Positions 24,647 through 34,274 of a DNA stretch of 49,967 bases are shown here, one piece after another (within the stretch, counting starts at the first letter, position 1; each line of letters opens with the position of its first letter). The notes under the pieces were generated by a model. The model made no database searches. It saw nothing but the letters and a program-made list of their open reading frames with translations, and had not been told where the DNA came from. The position numbers were made by a program, and so were the translations under genes. Source of the stretch: Acidocella sp. (GTDB lineage: Bacteria; Pseudomonadota; Alphaproteobacteria; Acetobacterales; Acetobacteraceae); the NCBI GenBank assembly GCA_026224875.1, contig JAMFRU010000031.1:1-49967 (forward strand). Reading direction: 5' to 3'.

Positions 24647-25539
24647 CAGGCCTTCACTCCAATTCTCTTAATTTCCCAACGCAGTTCCACGCCGGATTGT
24701 TGGGCCACACGCCGTCTCGCCTCGTCTCCGAGCGCTTCAAGCTCCGCAGCGGTCGCATCACCCAAATTCAGCAGGAAATTGCAGTGTAATTCAGAAATCT
24801 GCGCCTGGCCCATGGTCAAGCCGCGGCACCCGGCTGCATCGATCAGCTCCCAGGCTTTCTGCCCGTCCGGATTGGCGAAGGTCGAACCGCCTGTACGGGC
24901 GCGCACCGGCTGCGTACTCTCGCGCTTGGCTTTTATCTCCGCCATGCGCGCGCCGATCATCGCCGCCTCGCCCGCCCGCGCTTGCAAACGCGCGCGCACC
25001 ACAACCGCATCCGTGGGAAGGTTCGCATGGCGATAGGAAAGCCCCAGATCCACCGCCGGCACGCGCAGCAATTCGCCTGCCCGCGTCACGATCTCTACCC
25101 AATCGAGCACGCCAGCAATATCGCCGCCATAGGCACCGGCATTCATTGCCACAGCACCACCTATCGTGCCGGGAATGCCCGATAAAAACTCCAGCCCCGC
25201 CAGCCCGGCCTCGGCTGCGTACTCTGAAACCGTAACATCAACCGCAGCCGCCCCGGCAATCACGCCATCGGCCTCGACCACCACATCGCCAAAACCGCGC
25301 GCGAGCTTGATGACGACGCCGTTGATCCCGCCATCGCGCACGATGAGGTTGGATGCCGCCCCGATCACCGTAATCGGCATTTCCAGCGGCAGTTCGCGCA
25401 TGAACGCACACAGATCATCCACATCGGCCGGGCGCAACAAAAACTCCGCCGGACCGCCGACGCGGAACCAGGTGAGCGGCGCCAACGCGACGCCTTCCTG
25501 CAACCTTCCGCGCACGGTGGGGATAATTGCTGCCATCAT
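24646..25539 (-). CDS. murB: UDP-N-acetylenolpyruvoylglucosamine reductase
   Basis: 297 residues, FAD-dependent, reduces the enolpyruvyl group to give UDP-MurNAc. Visible: LTWFRVGGPAEFLLRPAD (FAD domain), LAGLEFLSGIPGTIGG, AVAMNAGAYGGD, SYRHANLP, and a GGSTFANP loop with the catalytic Ser. The C-terminus ends with LRWEIKRIG. I chose the ATG at 25539, which shares a base with the murC stop, over a longer frame (to 25629) that would add 30 family-untypical residues inside murC. Type I MurB length. Confidence 0.95.
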   Translation of the reverse strand: MMAAIIPTVRGRLQEGVALAPLTWFRVGGPAEFLLRPADVDDLCAFMRELPLEMPITVIGAASNLIVRDGGINGVVIKLARGFGDVVVEADGVIAGAAAVDVTVSEYAAEAGLAGLEFLSGIPGTIGGAVAMNAGAYGGDIAGVLDWVEIVTRAGELLRVPAVDLGLSYRHANLPTDAVVVRARLQARAGEAAMIGARMAEIKAKRESTQPVRARTGGSTFANPDGQKAWELIDAAGCRGLTMGQAQISELHCNFLLNLGDATAAELEALGDEARRRVAQQSGVELRWEIKRIGVKA

Positions 25540-26966
25540 CACCGCCGGCCTTTCGAGGCGCTCTGCAATTCGGCCAGCTGGGCCGGCAAAATCGCCGCCC
25601 ACTGGGTGATGTTGCCAGCCCCAAGACAAATAACAAAATCGCCATGCCGCGCAATCGCATGCACCATCTCGGCCAGATGCGACGGATCGGAGAGCGGCAC
25701 CACCTGCCGGTGCCCGCGCTCGCGCAGCCCCTCGACCAGCGCATCCTTGTCGATCCCCTCGATTGGCTGTTCGCCGGCGGCATACACATCGGCCACGATC
25801 ACCGTGCCGGCATCATTCATGCAGGTGCAAAATTCTTCAAACAGGCTCTGCAACCTTGAGAAACGATGCGGCTGTACCACGGCAATAACATCGCGCGCAC
25901 CCGCCTGGCGCGCCGCCTTCAGCACGGCGGCAATTTCCACCGGATGGTGCCCGTAATCATCGATCACGGTAATGCCGCCCGTCTCGCCCGTTTTGGTAAA
26001 GCGCCGCTTCACGCCCGCAAACGCGGCAAGTGCTACTTTAATTTGTTGCTCGTCAATCTCCATCTCGGTTGCCACCGCAATCGCCGCCAGCGCATTTTGC
26101 ACGTTGTGGTTACCCAGCATCGGCAGCTTGAACGGACCGATCCGCCGCGCCCGGCCCGAGATGCGATCCGAGAGCCTTACCTCGAAACTCGCGCCATCTT
26201 TCGAGGAAATGATCCGCTCAGCCCGCACATCCGCCTGCGGCGAAAAACCGTAGGTAATCACGCGATGATCGGAAAGCACGGGCAACATCTGCTGCACCGC
26301 CGGATGATCGATGCACAGCACCGCAAAACCATAGAAAGGTATGTTCGATACAAACTGCCGGTACCCGGCCTCCATCGACTCTTTGGTGCCCCAATGGTCG
26401 AGATGTTCCGGATCCATATTGGTCACGATGGTGATTACGGCGGGCAGCCGCAGAAAACTGCCATCGGATTCATCGGCTTCCACCACCATCCATTCGCCGG
26501 CACCCAGCCGCGTGTTGGAATTATAGGCGTTGATGATGCCGCCATTGATCACGGTTGGGTCCAGCCCCGCCCCTTCCAGCACCGCCGCCACGAGCGAGGT
26601 TGTCGTCGTCTTGCCATGCGTGCCGCCAATGGCGATCGCCCATTTCAACCGCATCAGTTCGGCCAGCATTTCCGCCCGCCGCACCACGGGGATAAGCTTC
26701 TTGCGCGCCGCCATCACTTCGGGATTATCCTTGGGCACAGCGGTGGAAATCACCACCACCTGCGCAGCCCCCAGGTTCTTCGCATCATGCCCGATGGCCA
26801 CGGGAACGCCAGCCGCGCGCAGCCGCAAAACATTGGCATTCTCGGATAAATCGGAGCCCTGCACCTCGTAACCTAGCTCATGCAGCACCTCGGCAATGCC
26901 CGACATGCCGATGCCGCCAATACCGACAAAATGCAGCGGCCCGATGGTAAGTGGCAGCGCCCTCAT
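25539..26966 (-). CDS. murC: UDP-N-acetylmuramate--L-alanine ligase
   Basis: 475 residues, cytoplasmic Mur ligase that adds L-Ala to UDP-MurNAc. Rossmann start [21 protein letters not shown] (13-33), ATP loop [11 protein letters not shown] (114-124), substrate part [11 protein letters not shown], and [11 protein letters not shown] in the third domain. Overlaps murG by 4 bases. Normal length. Confidence 0.97.
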   Translation of the reverse strand: MRALPLTIGPLHFVGIGGIGMSGIAEVLHELGYEVQGSDLSENANVLRLRAAGVPVAIGHDAKNLGAAQVVVISTAVPKDNPEVMAARKKLIPVVRRAEMLAELMRLKWAIAIGGTHGKTTTTSLVAAVLEGAGLDPTVINGGIINAYNSNTRLGAGEWMVVEADESDGSFLRLPAVITIVTNMDPEHLDHWGTKESMEAGYRQFVSNIPFYGFAVLCIDHPAVQQMLPVLSDHRVITYGFSPQADVRAERIISSKDGASFEVRLSDRISGRARRIGPFKLPMLGNHNVQNALAAIAVATEMEIDEQQIKVALAAFAGVKRRFTKTGETGGITVIDDYGHHPVEIAAVLKAARQAGARDVIAVVQPHRFSRLQSLFEEFCTCMNDAGTVIVADVYAAGEQPIEGIDKDALVEGLRERGHRQVVPLSDPSHLAEMVHAIARHGDFVICLGAGNITQWAAILPAQLAELQSASKGRR

Positions 26967-28069
26967 GCCGGCACTCCTTCCAGCACTAAATCCGCAAGCT
27001 TCGCCGCCGCATCCACACGCCCATACGCCGCCGAAGCCGCCACCATTTTCGTCAAAAGCCCAGAATCCATCAACAATGTCTCAATCTTTTCAGCCAATAA
27101 TTCAGGCGTAAGCCCGGCTTGGTCCAGACGTAAAGCCGCCCCTGTTGCCGCCAGCGCATCGGCGTTGGCGCGCTGATGGTCGTCAATGGCGTTGGGGAGC
27201 GGAATAAAAATCGCGGGGCGGCCTGCGGCGGCGATTTCCGCGACGCTGGAGGCACCGGCACGCGCCACTACCAGCTGCGCCTTGGCCAGAAGCGAAGCCA
27301 CATCCGTGAAAAAAGGCGAGAGTTCCACCGCGATGCCTGCGGCCTCAAAAACCTGCCGGGCCTGCTCAATCTCTTCCTTGCGGCATTGCTGCGTCACATT
27401 CAACCTTATCCGCAGCGCCGCCGGCAGCAGCGCGAGCGCCTCTGGTACCAGCGTACCAAACACTTTTGCGCCCAGCGAGCCGCCTAATACCAGCAGCTCA
27501 ATCCGCTCGCCCGGGGCTGTAAAAACCTGCCCATGCAGTGCGGCAATCGCCGGGCGCACCGGGTTGCCTACCACCTGCACCGCAACGCCCTTAGGCACAG
27601 CCAATGTCCCCGGAAAATTCAAAGCCAGCAGATCCGCATAACGCGACAAAAACCGGTTCGCACGGCCCAGCACTGCATTCTGCTCATGCAGGATCACGCG
27701 CGGCTTTTTGCCAAACAGCATCGCCGTCGCCAGCACCGGCGGCACCGAAGGATAGCCGCCAAATGCCACCACCACCGAGGGCCGCACATCACGCAAAATC
27801 CGCCGCGCCTCGAACACGCCACGCGCCAGCGCCAATGCCCCCTGCACGGCACGCTTCACGCCACGGCCGGACAGGCCCGCGCCCGAAACCACATGCCGCT
27901 CCGCTTGCGCAAACACCGGCGAGGCCAGCCCGCCGGACCGTGCATCGGTTAGCAACACCACGCGCTCGCCACGGAGCAGTAATTCAGCCGCCAGCGCCTC
28001 GGCCGGGAAAAAATGCCCGCCCGTGCCGCCGGCCGCAATCACCACCGGGCTGTGGACCAGCGCCTTCAT
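26963..28069 (-). CDS. murG: UDP-GlcNAc transferase to lipid I (MurG)
   Basis: 368 residues, GT28 family, at the inner face of the membrane, turning lipid I into lipid II. N-terminal loop [16 protein letters not shown] (12-27), [30 protein letters not shown], and donor-binding [12 protein letters not shown] and [14 protein letters not shown]. Overlaps ftsW and murC by 4 bases each. Confidence 0.96.
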   Translation of the reverse strand: MKALVHSPVVIAAGGTGGHFFPAEALAAELLLRGERVVLLTDARSGGLASPVFAQAERHVVSGAGLSGRGVKRAVQGALALARGVFEARRILRDVRPSVVVAFGGYPSVPPVLATAMLFGKKPRVILHEQNAVLGRANRFLSRYADLLALNFPGTLAVPKGVAVQVVGNPVRPAIAALHGQVFTAPGERIELLVLGGSLGAKVFGTLVPEALALLPAALRIRLNVTQQCRKEEIEQARQVFEAAGIAVELSPFFTDVASLLAKAQLVVARAGASSVAEIAAAGRPAIFIPLPNAIDDHQRANADALAATGAALRLDQAGLTPELLAEKIETLLMDSGLLTKMVAASAAYGRVDAAAKLADLVLEGVPA

Positions 28070-29181
28070 GACATCTCTGCCTTGGGGCGCCGGCGCGTGA
28101 GTGCCAGCAAAAATCCCATTTGAATCGAAATCGCGAGCGCTGAACTGCCGCCATAGGAGATGAACGGCAGGGTCATGCCCTTGGTGGGGATCAGCGATAG
28201 CGACGACGCCATATTCACAAACGCCTGCAACCCAAAGGCGATAATCAACCCGCCCGCCGCCAACACGACAAACAAATTCGACTCACCCAGCAGCCGCACC
28301 AGCGCCCGCAGCACAATCGCAGCGAATACCAGAATGATGAAAGCGCAGAAAAACAGCCCAAACTCCTCGCCCGCGACGGCAAACACGAAATCCGCGCGCG
28401 CGTCTGGGAGCCAATGTTTTACCTGCCCCTCGCCTGGCCCCAAGCCCCACACGCCGCCATTGCCGAAAGCTTCCAGCGCCGTTTGTGCCTGGCTGCCGGA
28501 GGGTGGGTTCACAAACATCATCACGCGCGTATGGACATGGGCGATGAAGAAGAACGCGTAGACCAGCGCCAGCAGCACGGTAATGGCGGCAACGCCGATC
28601 CATTTCATGTCCATGCCGTCGAGGTAAAACTGCGCCAGCACGACCATGGTGAACAGAAAGGTCATGCCGATATCAGGCTGCATTTTCAGTAGCAGTGCCG
28701 TGAGCAGATACACACCCACAGCCGCGCGCTTGCCCGGAAAGCCCGGTGTGCGCCTGGCCTCGGCAATGCACCAGCCAGAGATGATGATGAAAGCCGGGCG
28801 CAAAAATTCCGAGGGCTGAACAGTGAATCCCGGCAACGCGAGCCAGCGGTTGGCGCCATCCACCTCGGTACCATGCACCAGCGTAAAGCCCGTAAGCAGA
28901 AAGAAGCTAATGCCCAGGCCGAGTGCTGTAAGCTTCACCTGGCGCAGCGAGAGCATCGACATACCCAGCATCACTCCGCCGCCCATGGCGAGGAACAGTA
29001 TCTGCTTGAGCATCGCCACCGTATGCGGGTCCGACAGATGTGCCGTGAACCCCGGCATCGCCGCCAGCGCCAGCACATAACCGATGCCCAGCAGCACGGC
29101 GAGGCCAAGCATGGTGACGCGATCGACGCTCCACCACCATTTGCCGATGAATGAGTTATCCGCGCGAGACAGAGGCGGCAT
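28066..29181 (-). CDS. ftsW: Septal peptidoglycan polymerase FtsW (SEDS family)
   Basis: 371 residues, about ten transmembrane helices. SEDS glycosyltransferase that polymerises lipid II with FtsI at the septum. Visible: ALPGFTVQPSEFLRPAF, with the P-S-E stretch of the family, LLKMQPDIGMTFLF, and SYGGSSALAISIQMGFLLAL near the end. A conserved Asp within KMQPD agrees with the catalytic position in SEDS proteins. It sits between murD and murG as in the standard cluster, with 1- and 4-base overlaps. Confidence 0.95.
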   Translation of the reverse strand: MPPLSRADNSFIGKWWWSVDRVTMLGLAVLLGIGYVLALAAMPGFTAHLSDPHTVAMLKQILFLAMGGGVMLGMSMLSLRQVKLTALGLGISFFLLTGFTLVHGTEVDGANRWLALPGFTVQPSEFLRPAFIIISGWCIAEARRTPGFPGKRAAVGVYLLTALLLKMQPDIGMTFLFTMVVLAQFYLDGMDMKWIGVAAITVLLALVYAFFFIAHVHTRVMMFVNPPSGSQAQTALEAFGNGGVWGLGPGEGQVKHWLPDARADFVFAVAGEEFGLFFCAFIILVFAAIVLRALVRLLGESNLFVVLAAGGLIIAFGLQAFVNMASSLSLIPTKGMTLPFISYGGSSALAISIQMGFLLALTRRRPKAEMS

Positions 29182-30461
29182 TATTCCCCCCCCGCCAAAG
29201 CGGCAAAACGCTCGCCGCGCGCTTCAAAATTCGGAAATTGATCGAAACTCGCCGCGGCAGGCGAGAACAGCACCACGCCACAGGCCGCCGCAGCCGCAAA
29301 AGCTTCGGGCACGGCGCGGTCCAACGTCTCGACATTCTCATGCGCCACACCGGCCTCGCCCAGGCGCCATGCAAACGCCGGCCCATCCTGGCCGATCAGA
29401 AACGCTTTTTCGATACGCGGAAAAAACGGTGCCAGATCGTCGATCCCGCCTGCTTTCGCCACGCCGCCAGCGATCCACACAAAGCGCTCGTAGCAACCCA
29501 TGGCGCGGCTTGCCGCATCGGCATTGGTCGCCTTGCTGTCGTTGATAAAGCGCACGCCGCCGCGCAAAGCTACCTCCTGCTGCCGGTGCGGCAGGCCTGG
29601 GAAGCTTGCAATTCCTTGCGCAATCGCGCCCCAGTCCACACCCAAGGCGCGGGCCATCGCCGTGGCGGCGGAGGCGTTTTGCGCATTATGCTTGCCGGGC
29701 AGCGACTTCACCTTCAGCTCGGCAATATCATCGCCGGAAATTTCCACCACGCGCGCCGGGCCGTTCCGCAGCCATGCCGCCATCTCGCGCGACTCGGCAT
29801 CGTCAATGCCGATCACCGCCGTGCAGCCCTCATCCTGGCGCGCAAAAATCTCCCGTTTGGCGGCGGCATAGCCGGCCATGTCCCCGTGCCGTTCCAAATG
29901 ATCGGGCGAGAGATTGAGCATCACCGCAACATCGAAGCGCAGTGTCGCGATTCGTTCCAACATATAGCTGGACATTTCCAGCACATACACGCCGTTATCC
30001 GGCAGAATCGGCAGGCTTAACGCGGCTGGGCCGAGATTTGCCCCCGCGGCATTGGGTATACCGGCCACATCGAGAATATGCGCCAGCAAAGCGGTGGTGG
30101 TGGATTTGCCATTGGTGCCGGTAATGCCGGCAAAACGCGCCTGGCTGCCTAACCCGCGCACGGCCTGGTACAACAATTCCGCATCGGTCAGTACCGGCAC
30201 GCCCTGCGCTAAAGCCCATTCGGCTTCGGGGTGCGGCTGCGGCAATTTATGCGGAATCCCAGGCGAGAGCACGACAGCATCGAGATGCCCTTCAACCTCC
30301 GAAGGCCGGGCAACAATAAACGCGGAGGCCGCCTCACGCGAAGCCTCAGAATCATCCCACACGAACACGTCCGCGCCCAGCTCGCGCAGCCGCTCGGCCG
30401 CCGGCATCCCTGCCCGCCCCAGCCCTACAACCACAAAACGCGAGCCTGCAAAAATACTCAT
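29181..30461 (-). CDS. murD: UDP-N-acetylmuramoylalanine--D-glutamate ligase
   Basis: 426 residues, cytoplasmic Mur ligase adding D-Glu. N-terminal Rossmann VVVGLGRAGMPAAERL (10-25), ATP loop GITGTNGKSTTTALL (112-126), and the motifs LNLSPDHLERHG, GKHNAQNA and INDSKATN. Overlaps mraY by 4 bases and ftsW by one. Slightly shorter than Escherichia coli MurD, common in this class. Confidence 0.96.
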   Translation of the reverse strand: MSIFAGSRFVVVGLGRAGMPAAERLRELGADVFVWDDSEASREAASAFIVARPSEVEGHLDAVVLSPGIPHKLPQPHPEAEWALAQGVPVLTDAELLYQAVRGLGSQARFAGITGTNGKSTTTALLAHILDVAGIPNAAGANLGPAALSLPILPDNGVYVLEMSSYMLERIATLRFDVAVMLNLSPDHLERHGDMAGYAAAKREIFARQDEGCTAVIGIDDAESREMAAWLRNGPARVVEISGDDIAELKVKSLPGKHNAQNASAATAMARALGVDWGAIAQGIASFPGLPHRQQEVALRGGVRFINDSKATNADAASRAMGCYERFVWIAGGVAKAGGIDDLAPFFPRIEKAFLIGQDGPAFAWRLGEAGVAHENVETLDRAVPEAFAAAAACGVVLFSPAAASFDQFPNFEARGERFAALAGGE

Positions 30462-31546
30462 CGGATTTTCAACGTGGCGAGCCCCACCAGCCCCAAAATC
30501 ATCGAGATGATCCAGAAACGGATCACGATCGTCGGCTCCGCCCAGCCCTTCTTCTCGAAATGATGGTGCAACGGCGCCATCAGAAACACGCGCCGCCCCG
30601 TGCGCTTGTACCAGAACACCTGCACGATGACCGAGATGGTTTCGACCACGAACAGCCCGCCGACAATCGCCAGCACGATCTCATTCTTGGTCGCCACCGC
30701 AACCGCGCCCAAAGCCCCACCGAGCGAGAGCGAACCGGTATCTCCCATGAACACGGCGGCCGGCGGCGCGTTGAACCATAAAAACCCAAGCCCCGCGCCA
30801 ATGAGTGCGGAGAGGAACACAGCCAGCTCGCCCACACCGGGCACGAAATGCAGCTCCAGATAGCCCGAAAAAATCTTGTTCCCCACGAGATACGCGATCA
30901 GCGAGAACACCGCCGCGGCAACCATCGTCGGCACCGTGGCGAGCCCATCCAGACCATCGGTAAAATTCACCGAATTGGCCGCGCCCATCATCACGAACAA
31001 CGCCACGAAAGGGAATAAAAACCCAAACGGGATCAGCAAATTCTTGAACAATGGCAAAGCCAGATCGGTGGCGATGCCCGGCGGCATCAAGTAGACCATC
31101 CACACAGCGGCAATCAGCCCGACCACGCTTTCGCCCAGCAGCCGCACCCGGCCGGAAACACCCTTGGTATTGCGCCGCGTCAGCTTCAAATAATCATCCG
31201 CAAAGCCAATGGCGCCGTAGCCGAAGGTAACGAACATCGTCGCCCATACGAAACCGTTGCTGAGATCGCCCCACAGCAACACCGAGAATCCCAGCGCCAG
31301 CAAAATCAGCACACCGCCCATGGTCGGCGTGCCTTTTTTCTCCACCAGATGCCGCTCCGGCCCATCGGAGCGGATCGGCTGGCCATGCCGCTGCACGGAT
31401 TTCAAATAGCGGATCAGGCGCGGCCCGAGCCAGAAGCTGATCACCAGCGCTGTAAGACACGCCCCACCGGCACGAAAGGTGATGTACCGGAACAGGTTGA
31501 AGAAATGCACATACCCAGCCAGAGGCAAGAGGATCCAATAAAACAT
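30458..31546 (-). CDS. mraY: Phospho-MurNAc-pentapeptide transferase
   Basis: 362 residues, ten transmembrane helices. Joins UDP-MurNAc-pentapeptide to undecaprenyl phosphate to give lipid I. Marks: KKGTPTMGGVLIL (70-82), FADDYLKLTRRNTKG with the catalytic D117-D118 pair, NSVNFTDGLDGLA, and MAPLHHHFEKKGW with the His cluster. One-base overlap with murF, 4-base overlap with murD. Confidence 0.97.
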   Translation of the reverse strand: MFYWILLPLAGYVHFFNLFRYITFRAGGACLTALVISFWLGPRLIRYLKSVQRHGQPIRSDGPERHLVEKKGTPTMGGVLILLALGFSVLLWGDLSNGFVWATMFVTFGYGAIGFADDYLKLTRRNTKGVSGRVRLLGESVVGLIAAVWMVYLMPPGIATDLALPLFKNLLIPFGFLFPFVALFVMMGAANSVNFTDGLDGLATVPTMVAAAVFSLIAYLVGNKIFSGYLELHFVPGVGELAVFLSALIGAGLGFLWFNAPPAAVFMGDTGSLSLGGALGAVAVATKNEIVLAIVGGLFVVETISVIVQVFWYKRTGRRVFLMAPLHHHFEKKGWAEPTIVIRFWIISMILGLVGLATLKIR

Positions 31547-32895
31547 CAGCCGGGACTTTCCAGAGCAGAGATCACGTCACGCATCCGGCTGCCGTAGCTG
31601 CCTTTGACCAAAACGATGTCGCCATCCGCAAGGGCGGATTTCATCACAGGGGCCAGGGCAGCGGCTGTTTGCGCATGCGCCCCCTGTTTGGCGGGGGGCA
31701 GCGAGTCGAACAAAACCTTGGTCCAGGGCCCGCAGGTGAAAACGACATCGGCGCCGTCCTCCAATGCGGGGCGCAGCGCCAGATGCTCGGCTTGAGCGAA
31801 ATCGCCCAGCTCCAGCATGTCGCCCAGCACGGCCACGCGGCGCCCGCGCTGCAATTTCAGCACGGCAAAGGCCGCGCGCATCGAGGCGCCGGACGCGTTG
31901 TAGCTTTCATCCAGCAGCAGAATTTTGCGGCCGCCGGGCAATGTCAGCGCCTGCCGCTCGCCACGGCCTTTGTAGGGGGTGAACCCGTGCAATGCCGCGG
32001 CGGCCTGCGCTAAATCCAGCCCCAAGGCTACGGCGGCGCTGAGTACGGCGAGCCCGTTCATCGCCATATGCAACCCCGGCGTGGCAAGGCCGAACGTGAC
32101 TTTTGCGCCGGCAATATTGGCGGTGATTTCAGAGCCTTCAGCCCACATCATGCGTTTTTCGATATATGCATCGGCTGGTGCCTCTTCGCCTAACACCAGA
32201 GCACGGCCGCCTGCGGGCACCGCAGCGCGCAGCAGCGACAAAAAATCCGTGCCGCCGGGGATAACCGCCGTGCCGCCAAGCACCAGTGCCGCAAAAATAC
32301 TGGCTTTTTCCCGCGCAATCGCCTCAACGGAGCCCATCAACCCCAGATGCGCCCGGTCCACGCAGGTGATGATCGCCACATCAGGCCGCACCAGCGCCGC
32401 CAGCGGCGCGATCTCGCCGGGGTGGTTCATGCCGATCTCGAACACGCCGAACGCAGCATCCCGCGGCATCCGGGCGAGGGTGAGCGGCACGCCGATATGG
32501 TTGTTGAAACTAGCCTCGGCCGCATGCACCTCGCCGAAGCCAGAGAGCATTCGCCGCAGCATCTCCTTGGCTGTGGTCTTGCCCACGCTCCCGGTTACCG
32601 CCACGATTTTCGCCGCCGACCGCGCTCGCGCCGCAGCGCCCAGACGCTCCAGCGCCTTCAGTGTATCGGGCACCACAATCACATTGCCCGGCATCGACCT
32701 GGACACCAGTGCCGCCGCCGCACCCTTGGCAAAAGCCGCCGCGACAAAATCATGCCCATCGCGCTCGCCTTGCAGGGCCACGAACAGATCGCCCGGCTGT
32801 AAGATACGCGTATCGATGCTGATGCCGGAAACATCCCAACCACGCGCCACGCCCAGCGCCGCAGCCAGTTCAGCCGCCGCCCAAAGCGCGCTCAT
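31546..32895 (-). CDS. murF: UDP-MurNAc-tripeptide--D-Ala-D-Ala ligase
   Basis: 449 residues, cytoplasmic; adds the dipeptide made by Ddl. N-terminal ISIDTRILQPGDLFVAL (26-42), ATP loop VTGSVGKTTAKEML (100-113), FEIGMNHPGEIA and DESYNASGASMRAA. Overlaps murE by 4 bases. The order murE-murF-mraY is standard. Confidence 0.96.
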   Translation of the reverse strand: MSALWAAAELAAALGVARGWDVSGISIDTRILQPGDLFVALQGERDGHDFVAAAFAKGAAAALVSRSMPGNVIVVPDTLKALERLGAAARARSAAKIVAVTGSVGKTTAKEMLRRMLSGFGEVHAAEASFNNHIGVPLTLARMPRDAAFGVFEIGMNHPGEIAPLAALVRPDVAIITCVDRAHLGLMGSVEAIAREKASIFAALVLGGTAVIPGGTDFLSLLRAAVPAGGRALVLGEEAPADAYIEKRMMWAEGSEITANIAGAKVTFGLATPGLHMAMNGLAVLSAAVALGLDLAQAAAALHGFTPYKGRGERQALTLPGGRKILLLDESYNASGASMRAAFAVLKLQRGRRVAVLGDMLELGDFAQAEHLALRPALEDGADVVFTCGPWTKVLFDSLPPAKQGAHAQTAAALAPVMKSALADGDIVLVKGSYGSRMRDVISALESPG

Positions 32896-34274
32896 GCCGC
32901 ACCGCCGAGATCGCGGATCACCGAGGCGTCATCGAAGGGAATTACCTCGCCCTGCACAATCTGCCCCTGCTCATGGCCCTTACCGGCCACCACCAGCACG
33001 TCACCCGCCTGTAAATCCGCTAGTGCCGCCGCAATCGCGGTACGCCGGTCGCCGATTTCACGCGCGCCCGGGCAGGCTGCCATAATCGCCGCACGGATTA
33101 GCCCTGGGTTTTCGCTGCGCGGGTTGTCATCGGTAACGATACAAAAATCCGCGCCCTGCGCTGCCGCGGCACCCATAAGCGGACGCTTGCCGGCATCGCG
33201 GTCACCACCGGCGCCGAACACGATATGCAGCCGCCCGGTCGCATGCGGGCGAAGTGCTGACAGCACGCGCGCAATCGCATCGGGCGTATGCGCGTAATCG
33301 ACATAGGCGGCCGCACCATTGGGCAGCACCAAAGCCCGCTCCAACCGCCCGCGTACGCCGGTAAGCTGGGGCAAATATCCAAACGCGCCAGTCACACCGC
33401 AGGCTTCAGCCAGCGAAGCCGCCAGCACGGCGTTATCGGCCTGGAACCGGCCCGGCAGATGCAATTCCACCGTCTTCCCGCCGCTCACAACCAACTGCCC
33501 ATCCGGGCGCGGCTCTACCCGCTCCAGCGTCACGGCCTCAAAATCCAGCCCCTGCAACGCTGCAATCGCCTTGGCCCGGAGCAAAATACTTGGCGCGATA
33601 TCCGCCATCACCCGCACCGCACCGCCACGCTGCATCAGCCGCGTGAACAGCTCCAATTTGGCCTCGCCATAGGCCTCCATGCTGCCGTGATAATCCAGAT
33701 GATCGCGGGTAAAATTGGTAAATCCGGCGGCGGTAAACCGCAGCCCGTCCAGCCGGTGCTGCTCCAAGCCGTGGCTGGATGCCTCCATGGCCACATCGTT
33801 CACGCCATCGCGCGCCAGTTCGGCAAGCGTTTGCGCGAGGGTTACGGGATCCGGCGTGGTCAGGCTTTCCGTTACCGCCCGCCCAGGCGCCACCACCCCG
33901 AGGGTGCCGATGGAAGCCGCGCGCCGCCCAGCCAGCGCAAAAATCTGGCGCAAAAAATCGACCGTGCTGGTCTTGCCATTGGTCCCGGTTACCGCCGCCA
34001 GACGCTCCGGCAACCGCCCCGCCAGCTCCACCGCCAACTCAGCCAGTTTGGCCCGTGGTTCGGGCGAAAAAATTAGCTTGCGCGGCGGCACACCTGGCGG
34101 CCATTGCGTACCCTCGGGCGCCAGCACCGCCGCCGCGCCGCGCGCCACGGCCTCGGCAATAAACGCACGCCCATCCGCCTTCACGCCAGGGAGTGCCGCA
34201 AACAAAAACCCAGGCCGCACCGCCCGGCTATCCGCCGTTATGCCTGTAATGCCCAGCATCTCAGGAGACACCAT
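32892..34274 (-). CDS. murE: UDP-MurNAc-Ala-Glu--meso-diaminopimelate ligase
   Basis: 460 residues. N-terminal ITADSRAVRPGFLFAAL (11-27), ATP loop TGTNGKTSTVDFL (96-108), EASSHGLEQHRLDG, and TDDNPRSENPG with DNPR at 383-386. DNPR is the signature of ligases that add meso-diaminopimelate, so the organism has DAP-type peptidoglycan. Start ATG 34274 has GGGAG upstream and overlaps ftsI by 14 bases; a second ATG at 34259 has no ribosome site. Confidence 0.96.
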   Translation of the reverse strand: MVSPEMLGITGITADSRAVRPGFLFAALPGVKADGRAFIAEAVARGAAAVLAPEGTQWPPGVPPRKLIFSPEPRAKLAELAVELAGRLPERLAAVTGTNGKTSTVDFLRQIFALAGRRAASIGTLGVVAPGRAVTESLTTPDPVTLAQTLAELARDGVNDVAMEASSHGLEQHRLDGLRFTAAGFTNFTRDHLDYHGSMEAYGEAKLELFTRLMQRGGAVRVMADIAPSILLRAKAIAALQGLDFEAVTLERVEPRPDGQLVVSGGKTVELHLPGRFQADNAVLAASLAEACGVTGAFGYLPQLTGVRGRLERALVLPNGAAAYVDYAHTPDAIARVLSALRPHATGRLHIVFGAGGDRDAGKRPLMGAAAAQGADFCIVTDDNPRSENPGLIRAAIMAACPGAREIGDRRTAIAAALADLQAGDVLVVAGKGHEQGQIVQGEVIPFDDASVIRDLGGAA